DNA from: Bacillota bacterium
GTDB lineage: Bacteria; Bacillota; Clostridia; Christensenellales; Aristaeellaceae
Reading direction: 5' to 3'
Assembly (NCBI GenBank): GCA_023415715.1
Contig: JAEZJP010000020.1
Coordinates: 1 to 64,000 of the forward strand
Length of the DNA: 64,000 bases
Part shown: positions 53,363 to 64,000 of the stretch, piece by piece
How the letters are laid out: each line of letters opens with the position of its first letter
How positions within the stretch are numbered: the stretch's first letter is position 1
Notes under the pieces: generated by a model
The model's database searches: none
What the model saw: the letters and a program-made list of their open reading frames with translations, nothing else
Told to the model about the DNA's origin: nothing
Program-made: the position numbers and the translations under genes

Positions 53363-54310
53363 ATGAATTTTTACTTCGCGCCTTTGGAGGGCTTGACCGG
53401 ATATATTTACAGAAACGCCCATCATGCTTTCTTTTCAAAGGGAATAGCAAAATATTTCTCCCCGTTTATCGTTGCAAATCAAAGCGAGAGCTTTAAGACC
53501 CGTGATTTGAATGATATTTTGCCTGAGAACAACCAGGGGTTCAATTTGGTTCCACAACTGTTGACCAATAACGCGGATGATTTCATTCATACGGCAAAGA
53601 GAATAAAGCAGTTGGGTTATGGTGAAATCAATTTGAATTTGGGCTGCCCATCAGGAACGGTTGTATCCAAAAACAGAGGGTCCGGATTTCTTATAATAAA
53701 GGCGGAACTCGATTTGTTTTTGGAGAAGATTTTTAGTCAGCAGATCACAAAAATCTCCGTCAAAACGAGGATAGGCAAGGACAGCCCGGAGGAATTTGAT
53801 GAGCTGTTGAAAATATTCAACAAGTACCCCATGGAGGAACTTATTATACACCCCAGGATTCAGAAGGATTATTATAAAAACAAACCGAATATGGCGGCTT
53901 TTCAGGCGGCTGTAAGCCGGAGCAAAAACGCCGTTTGCTATAATGGCGACATATTTACACAAGAGGATTACGTAGAATTTGCAGCCGGGTACCCGGATGT
54001 AGGAACGGTCATGCTTGGCAGAGGGCTATTAATGAATCCCGGCCTTGTCGAGGAGCTTTTGTACAATATCAAGCTTGAAAAGAGTTTACTTAAGAACTTT
54101 CATGATCAAATATATGGCGGATATAAAAGAATACTCTTTGGAGAAAAGGATGTTTTGTTCAAAATGAAAGAACTCTGGAGCTATATGATACTTACGTTTT
54201 CCGACAATGCAAAACCCTTAAAACGGATCAAAAAGGCACAAAGTTTGCACGCTTATGAGGAAGCTGTTGCCTGTTTGTTCAGCGAGTCGGATATTATGGG
54301 AAATGGGTAA
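53363..54310 (+). CDS. tRNA-dihydrouridine synthase-like flavoenzyme
   Basis: A 315-residue Dus-family protein. It begins FYFAPLEGLTGYIYRNAHH (FMN phosphate-site loop with the APL-G motif) and carries the catalytic cysteine in INLNLGCPSGTVVSKNRGSG near residue 95. The C-terminal helical domain fits DusB-like members. It reduces uridines in tRNA using NAD(P)H and FMN if active. The sequence is divergent from DusB, so which uridine is modified is open. It is followed by rph after 27 bp. Confidence 0.87.
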   Translation: MNFYFAPLEGLTGYIYRNAHHAFFSKGIAKYFSPFIVANQSESFKTRDLNDILPENNQGFNLVPQLLTNNADDFIHTAKRIKQLGYGEINLNLGCPSGTVVSKNRGSGFLIIKAELDLFLEKIFSQQITKISVKTRIGKDSPEEFDELLKIFNKYPMEELIIHPRIQKDYYKNKPNMAAFQAAVSRSKNAVCYNGDIFTQEDYVEFAAGYPDVGTVMLGRGLLMNPGLVEELLYNIKLEKSLLKNFHDQIYGGYKRILFGEKDVLFKMKELWSYMILTFSDNAKPLKRIKKAQSLHAYEEAVACLFSESDIMGNG

Positions 54311-56950
<2,640 letters not shown>

Positions 56951-57051
56951 TGGAGATGCAGTCATAAGGAAGGGAGCGCTCGTTCAAAGACCGGACCTGA
57001 TAAGAAGAAGCTTTATTGATGCCGGTTAAAAGCTTGCGGGTAAGATGACCC

Positions 57052-57879
57052 TTAAGCCTTCGTCAAAAATGGAATGATATATCCGGCTGAATTGGTCACC
57101 ACATGCCCGCAACTCGCAAGCACATGAATTTCGGCTGACGGTATAAGACGGGAGAGCCTTTGCGCCGATCCAACCGCATCAATGATTGCGTCATCCGCTC
57201 CGTCTATAAAGAGAACAGGCATGGTAAGCTGCAGCAATTGTTCGTCATCATAAACGGGCAGATCCTGGATCGGGTTATAGTTTTCTACGATCAGGTTCAT
57301 AAAATCCAGTACTTCCTTCGGGATGCTTTGTTCTCCGATAATGGAGTTGTCCACTGGCACTGCACCGTCGTCCTTACGCGTTTTTACCACATTTTCAAGA
57401 AATTGCGGGCGGATTTGCGCAAGGCCGGCGGATGCGATCAGAATAAGCCTGGAAACGCATTCCGGATACGTTGCGGCGAGTTTGAGGGCCATCCAGCCGC
57501 CCAGCGAATTGCCTATGACGGCGGCTCTTTCAAGGCCGAGCGCTTGCAGGACATCTTTCATCCAGCATGCAAAAGCGTCAGTATGAAGGTCGGGCCTGAA
57601 TTCCTCGCTGTTTCCGGCTTCGCCGATAATATCAACGGCATACACCCTGAATTGGCCCGACAGGGCCATGATCTCGGGAAACCAGAATGCGCTGTTGCTG
57701 CAGGAGCCGTGTAACAGGATAACGGGCGGATTCTGCTCCTGGCCGGCCGTCAGCATAAACGTCTCCCCAAAAGCAGTCTTGACATACCGCTGCCCGAAGG
57801 GAAAGTGGCTAAGTACCTGGTTATAATAGGCCCGGATTTTGTCCCGCCCTGCCTCGGTTTTGAAAACACTGATCTTCAT
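57052..57879 (-). CDS. alpha/beta hydrolase
   Basis: A 275-residue alpha/beta hydrolase. The oxyanion region is VILLHGSCSNSAFWF, the nucleophile elbow GNSLGGW near residue 125, the acid DGADDAIIDAVG and the His in LASCGHVVTNS. The start at 57879 has AAGGAGTGATC upstream. The gene is convergent with rph and divergent from the methyltransferase gene. Substrate unknown. Confidence 0.88.
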   Translation of the reverse strand: MKISVFKTEAGRDKIRAYYNQVLSHFPFGQRYVKTAFGETFMLTAGQEQNPPVILLHGSCSNSAFWFPEIMALSGQFRVYAVDIIGEAGNSEEFRPDLHTDAFACWMKDVLQALGLERAAVIGNSLGGWMALKLAATYPECVSRLILIASAGLAQIRPQFLENVVKTRKDDGAVPVDNSIIGEQSIPKEVLDFMNLIVENYNPIQDLPVYDDEQLLQLTMPVLFIDGADDAIIDAVGSAQRLSRLIPSAEIHVLASCGHVVTNSAGYIIPFLTKA

Positions 57880-58010
57880 ATTGATCACTCCTTATTGATA
57901 CTAATAAAGTAATTATAAGTAGCAATAGGGAATATGTCAAGATGATTTTAAAGAAACCGGAGCAACTTTTTACGCCAGGGGGCTTACGTGATATGGAAAG
58001 AAGGTTGTAA

Positions 58011-58577
58011 ATGAAAGTTCGCGACAGCGGGATGCCTGAACAAAAATATTGGGAAAGCCTGTTTAGCATAGACCTGATCCTTGATAAAATGGAAATCAAC
58101 CGGAACATTAAATCTCTTGTGGAATTTGGATGCGGCTATGGAACATTTACATTGCCAAGTGCCGATAGGATCAGCGGTACCGTCATTGCGATGGACATTG
58201 AGGATGAAATGCTTAAAACGGCTGCATCAAGAGCTGCTTCAATGAACAATATCACATTTGTGAAGCGCGATTTTGTTGCCGATGGCACAGGTCTCATGGA
58301 TCATTCGGCCGATTACGTTATGTTGTTTAACATACTGCATCATATAAGTCCGATGGTACTGCTGAATGAAGCATACAGGATATTGAAGATAGGGGGAAAG
58401 GCAGGCATTATTCATTGGAATTATGATCCGGCTACGCCGCGGGGCCCAAGCATGGATATTCGCCCTAAACCTATTGAAATCAAAAAATGGGCAGCGCAGG
58501 CAGGATTTATGCTGAAAGGGGATAACTTTATTGATTTGAAGCCTTATCACTATGGTTTCGTGGTATATAAGTGTTGA
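58011..58577 (+). CDS. class I SAM-dependent methyltransferase
   Basis: A 188-residue methyltransferase of the UbiE/COQ5-like kind. Motif I is SLVEFGCGYGTFTLPSA, motif II MDIEDEMLKTAA and the post-motif LFNILHHISPMVLLNEAYRIL. The C-terminus has IRPKPIEIKKWAAQAGF. The acceptor is unknown. It is followed closely by the ICMT-like gene in the same direction. Confidence 0.86.
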   Translation: MKVRDSGMPEQKYWESLFSIDLILDKMEINRNIKSLVEFGCGYGTFTLPSADRISGTVIAMDIEDEMLKTAASRAASMNNITFVKRDFVADGTGLMDHSADYVMLFNILHHISPMVLLNEAYRILKIGGKAGIIHWNYDPATPRGPSMDIRPKPIEIKKWAAQAGFMLKGDNFIDLKPYHYGFVVYKC

Positions 58578-58677
58578 TTGCCGGGAGCTGAGGACTTGTG
58601 CAAGGGCTGCTGAGGCCATGAAACAAATTGCAAAAGGGCTATACTCATCCTATCATAATGAGGAGAAAATGGTGATT

Positions 58678-59241
58678 ATGGCGAGATATATTGCATCCGC
58701 ATCATTGGTTTTGCTTATCATGCTTGTTTTTTTTCGGGCTATCCAATTGAAAAGATTGGGCATAAAAGCCATTCAATTTGGCGAAATGGATAAGAAGGAT
58801 TTTTTTATTCCGCCATTTGCCTTGCTGTTATTCTACATTGTATTTGCAAGCGCGTTTGATCTGCCTAACATCGGCTCTGAATTGTTCAGCAGTGAATTTA
58901 CCGGTTGGGCTGGTGCTGTCATATGCATTTTGGGCATTTTGTTATTTACATACGCTCTGATTTCATTTGGGAAAAGCTTTCGTGTCGGTTTGGATGAAGA
59001 CCACCCGGGAGAGCTTGTTACTACCGGCGCATTTTCAATAAGCCGCAATCCAATATATACTTCATTCGGCTTGATCCTGATAGGAGTATTTTTGATTATC
59101 CCGAATTGGATTATATTGATTTATGTTATTGCCGGAACTTGGCTTTTCAACCGGCAAATCGTACTTGAGGAAAAATCGCTTAATAAGATATACGGTGACA
59201 AATATTCGGAATACTGTAAAAGAGTCAGGCGGTTTCTATAA
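58678..59241 (+). CDS. ICMT/PEMT-type integral-membrane methyltransferase-like protein
   Basis: A 187-residue protein with about five helices and the family signature TGAFSISRNPIYTSFGLILIG near residue 120, followed by EEKSLNKIYGDKYSEYCKRVRRFL. This is the C-terminal region of isoprenylcysteine carboxyl- and phospholipid methyltransferase-like proteins. Start choice is uncertain: ATG at 58678 has GAGGAG 12 bases upstream, while ATGs at 58669 and 58618 are also in frame. Confidence 0.78.
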   Translation: MARYIASASLVLLIMLVFFRAIQLKRLGIKAIQFGEMDKKDFFIPPFALLLFYIVFASAFDLPNIGSELFSSEFTGWAGAVICILGILLFTYALISFGKSFRVGLDEDHPGELVTTGAFSISRNPIYTSFGLILIGVFLIIPNWIILIYVIAGTWLFNRQIVLEEKSLNKIYGDKYSEYCKRVRRFL

Positions 59242-59321
59242 TTCGGGCTTGGTAGCAGGCCGGAAGAATGGAAGGATATACATGAACAGGGCTGCAGGAC
59301 AAATAGACCGGTTAACATGAA

Positions 59322-59366
59322 AAACCTGCCGCCTGGGGCTGATGTCCTTTGGCGGCAGGTTTCTTC
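59322..59366. terminator. bidirectional terminator
   Basis: AAACCTGCCGCC and GGCGGCAGGTTT form a perfect 12-bp stem with a 17-base loop; T-rich tails follow in both directions. It separates the convergent ICMT-like and SRPBCC genes. Confidence 0.85.
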
Positions 59367-59372
59367 ATTGGC

Positions 59373-59828
59373 TTATGGATGCTTTTTGATATAATCCGAG
59401 ATCTGACTGTTCCATGAGTCGATCTGACGGATAAACTGTTCCTTGTTAAAATGGTTTGAGATGTACTGTTCGCCTATTTCGGAAATCGCGGTGTGCATAA
59501 ACCGGACGGTGCATTCCGTATATTCGTTTACCTGTTTTGTTTTTATGTTGATAACAGTCACAAAATATCCCGGTGTTGTACGAATATATTCGACTTCTTT
59601 TCCCGGATCATATATGCTGCATACCCATACCATTTCAGGCAATCCGTCATGCCGGGTGGTGAATATGCAATTCTTCTCGGCTATACCCGTTTGGGAATAA
59701 ATCATTTCGCACCCCCAGCCGGGAATCCATTCTTTTTCCGCAACCGGGCAAAACGCCTTGAAAACTGCCTGCTTTTCGCCTGCGATGCTGATTTTGTGAA
59801 CAAATTCCTTTCTTAATGCATTTTCCAT
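59373..59828 (-). CDS. SRPBCC-family (START-like) ligand-binding protein
   Basis: A 151-residue protein with the SRPBCC/AHSA1-like opening FKAFCPVAEKEWIPGWGCEMIY and a helix-grip length and pattern. Such proteins bind hydrophobic ligands or act as cyclases or chaperone activators. Its promoter at 59859-59889 has a 19-base spacer and is the likely target of the divergent MerR regulator, so this protein probably handles the ligand that the regulator senses. Confidence 0.75.
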   Translation of the reverse strand: MENALRKEFVHKISIAGEKQAVFKAFCPVAEKEWIPGWGCEMIYSQTGIAEKNCIFTTRHDGLPEMVWVCSIYDPGKEVEYIRTTPGYFVTVINIKTKQVNEYTECTVRFMHTAISEIGEQYISNHFNKEQFIRQIDSWNSQISDYIKKHP

Positions 59829-59858
59829 ATTGATTCCCCTTCCTTTTTTTGTATAGTA

Positions 59859-59889
59859 AGTGTAAACTATGAAGTAATAGTCAGGTCAA
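59859..59889 (-). promoter_or_regulatory. 19-bp-spacer promoter with MerR-type dyad
   Basis: On the minus strand TTGACC (59889-59884) and TACACT (59864-59859) are separated by 19 bases instead of 17. Inside the spacer ACTAT and ATAGT form an inverted repeat (59866-59870, 59877-59881). This is the layout of promoters activated by MerR-family proteins, which untwist the long spacer. It lies between the SRPBCC gene and the MerR gene. Confidence 0.85.
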
Positions 59890-59920
59890 CAGGATCATGA
59901 AACTTTTTGGAGATTAAGTG

Positions 59921-60460
59921 ATGTTCAAGATAAGTAAGCTTTGCAAATTGTTTCAGCTTTCAAGAAGCACGCTGCTTTACTATGATGCCATAGGCCTATT
60001 GACACCCGTCAGCAGAACGGAGGCAAATTACAGGCTATATTCAAATGAGGATGTGTCAAGGCTTGAGAAGATCTGCACCTTCAGAAAAGCAGGAATATCG
60101 CTGATGGAAATCAAGCAGATGCTGGAGCTTGAGGATATAGGCTACAGCAAGATTTTGACCGACAGATTCAATCAGATAAACCAGGAGATACAAGAGCTTA
60201 AAAACCAGCAGAATTGCATCGTAAGCATGCTTAAGAATTATGATCTTCTCAAAACGTCGGAGCTGATATCGAAACAAACATGGAACAAGCTTATGCATTC
60301 GGCCGGTTTTGATGAACATACATCAAGAAAGTGGCATATGCTTTTTGAGCAAATCTCACCTTCGGAGCATACGATCTTCCTTGAGACACTAGGCTTTTCA
60401 AAGTCGGAAACAGATAAAATCAAACAGTGGTCAAAAGGAGATTCATATCAGCAGCAATAA
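59921..60460 (+). CDS. MerR-family transcriptional regulator
   Basis: A 179-residue regulator. The N-terminal winged helix is the MerR type (FKISKLCKLFQLSRSTLLYYDAIGLL, then NYRLYSNEDVSRLEKICTFRKAG), a coiled-coil covers about residues 75-110, and the C-terminal 70 residues carry no cysteine pair for metal binding, so an organic ligand is more likely. The start at 59921 follows GGAGATTAA. It diverges from the SRPBCC gene and the 19-bp-spacer promoter. Confidence 0.88.
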   Translation: MFKISKLCKLFQLSRSTLLYYDAIGLLTPVSRTEANYRLYSNEDVSRLEKICTFRKAGISLMEIKQMLELEDIGYSKILTDRFNQINQEIQELKNQQNCIVSMLKNYDLLKTSELISKQTWNKLMHSAGFDEHTSRKWHMLFEQISPSEHTIFLETLGFSKSETDKIKQWSKGDSYQQQ

Positions 60461-60485
60461 ATATGATATGAGGCGGGAATAGATT

Positions 60486-61049
60486 ATGCAGAATGAGACA
60501 GGGAAAAAGGCAGTAGTCATACTGGGCAGCCCAAGAAAAAACGGCAACAGTGCCACCTTGGCCAAGCAGGCTGCCTCCGGAATCACGGCCACAGGCGGCA
60601 GCATTGAAACTTTTTACCTGAACGGCATGAACATCAGGCCTTGCCAAGGCTGCGATCACTGCCGGCGTCACCCGGAAAAGGGCTGCTGCCTGAAGGACGA
60701 CATGAAACAGATATACGATTCGCTGGCCGCGTCGAACGCGCTGCTTATCGCGGGGCCTATCTATATGTTCTCCGTTTCCGCCCAGCTCAAACTTTTCATG
60801 GACCGCTGCTATGCAGCGCCGGCTGCGCTGTATGGCAAGCGGATCGGCATTTTGCTGACCTACAACGATGTGGACATATTCGAATCCGGCGCGGTCAACG
60901 CAATTGCATCGATGCGTGATGAGTATAGGTATAAACAGGCCGTTATCGTCGGCATTGTACACGGCAGTGCCGACGCCGCGGGCGAGATTGCGTCAAATAA
61001 AAGAGTGATGGAAGATGCTTACGCGCTTGGGCTTAAAATCTTTGGGTGA
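60486..61049 (+). CDS. iron-sulfur flavoprotein / NADPH-dependent FMN reductase-like protein
   Basis: A 187-residue flavodoxin-like protein. The FMN phosphate loop is LGSPRKNGNSATLAKQ (residues about 14-29), followed by the cysteine set CQGCDHCRRHPEKGC near residue 55, spaced C-x2-C-x2-C-x7-C as in archaeal/clostridial iron-sulfur flavoprotein (Isf). It would carry FMN and a 4Fe-4S cluster and act as an electron carrier. It is co-directional with the MerR gene (25 bp). Confidence 0.87.
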   Translation: MQNETGKKAVVILGSPRKNGNSATLAKQAASGITATGGSIETFYLNGMNIRPCQGCDHCRRHPEKGCCLKDDMKQIYDSLAASNALLIAGPIYMFSVSAQLKLFMDRCYAAPAALYGKRIGILLTYNDVDIFESGAVNAIASMRDEYRYKQAVIVGIVHGSADAAGEIASNKRVMEDAYALGLKIFG

Positions 61050-61206
61050 TGGATAACGAAGGGGCGTCTTCGTGAACGATGATGCGGCGCCAGTATTTTA
61101 AAGTGGTTTGAACTAATTTTTAATACAGTATCTTTTATTTGGCAGGTTATTGCCCGATATATGATATTGCAGATCAAAACGCTATTTCGCTTCTAAGGAT
61201 GAGAAT

Positions 61207-63042
61207 ATGAGAAAAAGAATTGCTCCTTTATTTATCATGTTTGCGATCATCATCCTTTCGTCAATGACGTTGTTCCTGAACGCGCCCACGGCCGTGCAGG
61301 CGCCAAAACCAGTAAACGGCGTCCTGGATTTAAGCAATTGGTCATTCGAGAAAGACGGCATCGTAAGCTTAAAAGGCGAATGGTCCTTCTACTTCAACCG
61401 TTTTTTTGACCATGAAGACTTTATAAAGGGTGTTGACGTTTCGCCATCACCTGTTGAAATACCCAGCACCAAGGAGAGCATGGCTGCCCACAAACCATTC
61501 GCGGATAACACTTTCTACGGTACGATGAGGCTTGTTGTAAAGCTGCCGGAAGGCAAAAAGTCATATGGGCTGAGGTCGGATATCATACTGACATCCTTTA
61601 GGCTTTACGTTGACGGCAAATTTTCCGGCGAAGTAGGGAAAGCAGGAACGAGTGAACAGACCAGCGTGCCTTACTACGATAAGCTTACCACCTATTTTCA
61701 GCCAGAGAACAATGAAGTAGAGCTCATTTATCACACATCGGATTTCACGGCGAAAGACTGTTCCATAGCGGCGCCCAGAATCGGATTGGCTGATGAGATT
61801 TCACGGGAAGCACAGCTTGGAATGGGCAGGGATTTGTTCCTTTTCGGCATGCTGCTCATTATGGGGATCTATCATTTTGGCCTGTATATCATGAGGCTAA
61901 AGGACCGTGCGCCCCTTTATTTCGGGGTATTCTGCCTTCTGTTTGCCCTGCGCATGCTATTGGTCGGTGAACGCTTTCTGTCGGGCCATTTGAATCTTGG
62001 CTTCTTTGTTTACGGGCGGTTGGCCTATTTCAGCGTCTTTATTGGGTTTGCAGCATTGTGCGGGTTTTTGTACTTTACTTTGGACGGCCTGTTCGCCAAA
62101 TGGTTTATCAAATGTAGCGTCGCATGGGGAGCAGTGTTTGGTTTCTTCATTTTATGGATGCCATACAGCCTGGCAGACTTGCAGCTCATGGTTTATGCCG
62201 CATTCGGATTTGTTTTGCTGGGCTATGCCATGGTCCGGCTGGTTATTGGCGTATGGAAAAAGCACCCCTTTGCCAACACCGTATTTCTGGGCTTCGCTTT
62301 TTTAGGGATAACATTTATCAATGATTTGATTTATCAGATCACTCTGGCCAATACGCCTTCGCTCATACCGCTGGGCGTTTCGGTATTTACCTTTACCCAG
62401 GCGTATACATTGTCCGCCAAGTTTTCCAATGCCTATGCCAGGGCGGAGCAGCTCTCCATAGAGAATGAATCCATACTGTCAAAGCTGAAGCTTATGAACA
62501 GCAATCTTGAATCGCTTGTGGAGGATAGGACTTCCGATCTTCAAAAGGCCCTTGGCGAGATGGAAATCATGTCCAAAACGGATTATCTCACCAAATTGCC
62601 CAACAGGCGGCTGGTGCTTTCAAGGATCAATGAACTGATTGAACAGAAAAAGAACTTTTACATTGGCCTGGCTGATATTGACCATTTCAAGGAGGTCAAT
62701 GACCGGTTCGGGCATGTGAAAGGCGATGAAATATTGGTACGGCTGTCATCCATACTGCGGAAGGCTGTTGGCGATTGCGGTTTTGTAGGCCGCTGGGGCG
62801 GCGAGGAATTTTTGATCGTCATGGAAGCGGATCATATCGATACGATCCTCGGAAAGGCAAATGAAATACGGTCGGCCGCGGAGGAGCACCGGCATGAAGA
62901 CATTGGTGAAAATGTAACGCTCACCATCGGCTTATGCAAGTACAGGGAGAACATATCCATCAATGCGATGATTGCCGAAGCAGACAAGGCGCTTTATCAA
63001 GGCAAACTGGCGGGAAGAAACCGGTGCATGATCGCCACCTAA
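61207..63042 (+). CDS. 7TM-DISM diguanylate cyclase
   Basis: A 611-residue membrane protein. After an N-terminal helix (APLFIMFAIIILSSMTLF) comes a periplasmic-type 7TM-DISM extracellular domain (about 30-205; ISLKGEWSFYFNRFF opens it), then seven helices (about 215-405), a coiled-coil (410-455) and a GGDEF domain with RWGGEEF near residue 534. The GGEEF form is active in many cyclases, so it probably makes c-di-GMP in response to an external signal. The 3' end overlaps the convergent phosphoesterase gene by four bases. Confidence 0.9.
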   Translation: MRKRIAPLFIMFAIIILSSMTLFLNAPTAVQAPKPVNGVLDLSNWSFEKDGIVSLKGEWSFYFNRFFDHEDFIKGVDVSPSPVEIPSTKESMAAHKPFADNTFYGTMRLVVKLPEGKKSYGLRSDIILTSFRLYVDGKFSGEVGKAGTSEQTSVPYYDKLTTYFQPENNEVELIYHTSDFTAKDCSIAAPRIGLADEISREAQLGMGRDLFLFGMLLIMGIYHFGLYIMRLKDRAPLYFGVFCLLFALRMLLVGERFLSGHLNLGFFVYGRLAYFSVFIGFAALCGFLYFTLDGLFAKWFIKCSVAWGAVFGFFILWMPYSLADLQLMVYAAFGFVLLGYAMVRLVIGVWKKHPFANTVFLGFAFLGITFINDLIYQITLANTPSLIPLGVSVFTFTQAYTLSAKFSNAYARAEQLSIENESILSKLKLMNSNLESLVEDRTSDLQKALGEMEIMSKTDYLTKLPNRRLVLSRINELIEQKKNFYIGLADIDHFKEVNDRFGHVKGDEILVRLSSILRKAVGDCGFVGRWGGEEFLIVMEADHIDTILGKANEIRSAAEEHRHEDIGENVTLTIGLCKYRENISINAMIAEADKALYQGKLAGRNRCMIAT

Positions 63043-64000
63043 GCCTTGCCCTTGTACAACTCAGCATACCTTTTTGCGATATATTTTCCTGTGTCTTTCA
63101 TGAGCCTTAAGAACAGGGATAGCCCATGTTTGAACCTCATCGCCAACAGCAGAAGCAATAACAGCAAAAGCAGCGCGAAGCCTGCAAGGAAAAGAATGAC
63201 AGCCACCCTGTTTTCCTTATACATGGCCTGCGCAAATAGGGAAACAGCCGCCGTATAGCGCTTAATAAGCAGGTTGGTTGGCGATGGCAGCTGAACCATG
63301 GTTAATGCACCGGTAGAACCTGATTTTGCAATCAGGTAATGATAATAGCTATTCAAAGTAAGCAGTTCTGCGCCGGCGCCGCCGCTTATGATATAGCGGA
63401 CCCCATTTTTGTTAAAGTCAAAATAGCTGTGGATATGGGAGAGGTAGACGGTATCAACCTTGTATACCGTCATAAGGTTTTCAAACCGCTCCGCCTCCTG
63501 CTTTGATTGAAAGCCGTGATCCATGCTTTCTTCATCGCTGTGGGCTTCCAGTTTTTGCTCTACAAAACCGCCTTCCTGTTTGACCTTATCCGTATAAGCC
63601 TTGGCATCATTTGGCTGAACGCCGCTTCGCGGGTCTTCCGGCGGGACGTGCGAAATTACAAAGATCCGCTTGCCTTGCGCCTTTTGAAGGTCGCGCTCCA
63701 GCCAGGCGTATTGCCCGTCGGATATTGCCTGAGTTTCGGCATAGCCGCGCGAGCTGTCAAGGAAAACAAAATGGCTGTTCCCGAAATCAAATGAGTAGTA
63801 TTCCGGCCCATAAAGCCTTTGATATGTTTCGCGACCGTTTCCACGGATGTCATGGTTCCCCAGCGTTGTTAAAACCGTAGAGGAGATTCCGGATACCATC
63901 TGATCAAATATTCTGTACTGGTTAGGCTTCCCGCTGTAAACAAGGTCGCCGTTGTCAATCACAAATGCGGGTTTCAGCGCGTTTACCTGCTGAATAATCG
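63039..64000 (-). CDS. calcineurin-like metallophosphoesterase with C-terminal membrane helix (5' end beyond window)
   Basis: About 320 codons are present; the N-terminus lies off the right edge (the frame stays open to 64000, so an internal ATG is not the start). Metal motifs: NGDLVYSGK, LGNHDIRGNG, ISHVPPEDPR and LSHIHSYFDF. A single helix rich in leucine occurs near the end, then a short basic tail, so the catalytic domain probably faces outward. Substrate unknown. Confidence 0.86.
   Translation of the reverse strand, partial: IIQQVNALKPAFVIDNGDLVYSGKPNQYRIFDQMVSGISSTVLTTLGNHDIRGNGRETYQRLYGPEYYSFDFGNSHFVFLDSSRGYAETQAISDGQYAWLERDLQKAQGKRIFVISHVPPEDPRSGVQPNDAKAYTDKVKQEGGFVEQKLEAHSDEESMDHGFQSKQEAERFENLMTVYKVDTVYLSHIHSYFDFNKNGVRYIISGGAGAELLTLNSYYHYLIAKSGSTGALTMVQLPSPTNLLIKRYTAAVSLFAQAMYKENRVAVILFLAGFALLLLLLLLLLAMRFKHGLSLFLRLMKDTGKYIAKRYAELYKGKA

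Noticed and set aside
63039..63962. Internal methionine start for the phosphoesterase
   Set aside because: The frame continues open to the window edge and the metal motif NGDLVYSG begins right at this point; the true N-terminus is outside the window.

Overview
The window is one stretch of a Bacillota chromosome. A Clostridia-type, saprophytic or gut-like member is my best guess, from the following: strong AGGAGG-type ribosome sites, sigma-A promoters with 17 bp spacers, three CUT1 sugar ABC importers, a YesM/YesN-type two-component pair, LacI, GntR, MerR and TetR regulators, an EFR1-type ferredoxin and a type II thymidine kinase. No rRNA, tRNA, CRISPR array, prophage or origin was seen. Both ends cut through genes.

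Layout. 1-5.8 kb: a minus-strand CUT1 operon (binding protein, two permeases, a glycoside hydrolase running off the left edge) divergent from a LacI regulator. 6-11.6 kb: two GT2 glycosyltransferases, thymidine kinase, a Gfo/Idh/MocA oxidoreductase and an iron alcohol dehydrogenase. 11.9-16.8 kb: two metallo-beta-lactamase-fold proteins and a MoxR-DUF58-membrane protein operon. 17.2-26.1 kb: a second CUT1 operon with an enolase-superfamily enzyme, divergent from a response regulator, a sensor kinase and a xylulokinase. 26.3-34.9 kb: a secreted FIVAR-repeat protein, an acetyltransferase, an Fe-S aldo/keto reductase, a REC-PAS-GGDEF-HD-GYP protein, and a TetR regulator divergent from an EFR1/FMN-binding pair. 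35-44.4 kb: a polysaccharide locus (LacI, binding protein, two permeases, heparinase-like lyase, DUF2264, GH88) that looks built to degrade a uronic-acid-containing glycan. 44.8-49.3 kb: an amidohydrolase, an RlmD-type RNA methyltransferase, a REP-associated tyrosine transposase (RAYT) with REP sequences, and gene remnants. 49.8-52.7 kb: a GntR-ABC operon whose permease is fused to an acyltransferase-3 domain. 52.8-64 kb: an HD hydrolase, a Dus-like enzyme, rifampin phosphotransferase (rph), small enzymes, a MerR regulator facing a 19-bp-spacer promoter, an iron-sulfur flavoprotein, a 7TM-DISM diguanylate cyclase and a partial metallophosphoesterase.

How it fits together. The dominant theme is uptake and catabolism of oligosaccharides: three binding-protein importers, each beside its own regulator and enzymes. 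In all three operons the gap between binding-protein gene and first permease gene carries strong hairpins, which probably keep binding-protein mRNA in excess. A second theme is repetitive intergenic DNA: two palindromic (REP-like) families, one attached to the RAYT gene, and a separate repeat of about 175 bp (8.05 and 17.0 kb) whose terminal hairpin shows a compensatory base-pair change.

The most unusual single gene is the ABC-2 permease/acyltransferase-3 fusion at 51016-52716. Function assignments rest on motifs and remembered family features; no database search was run.
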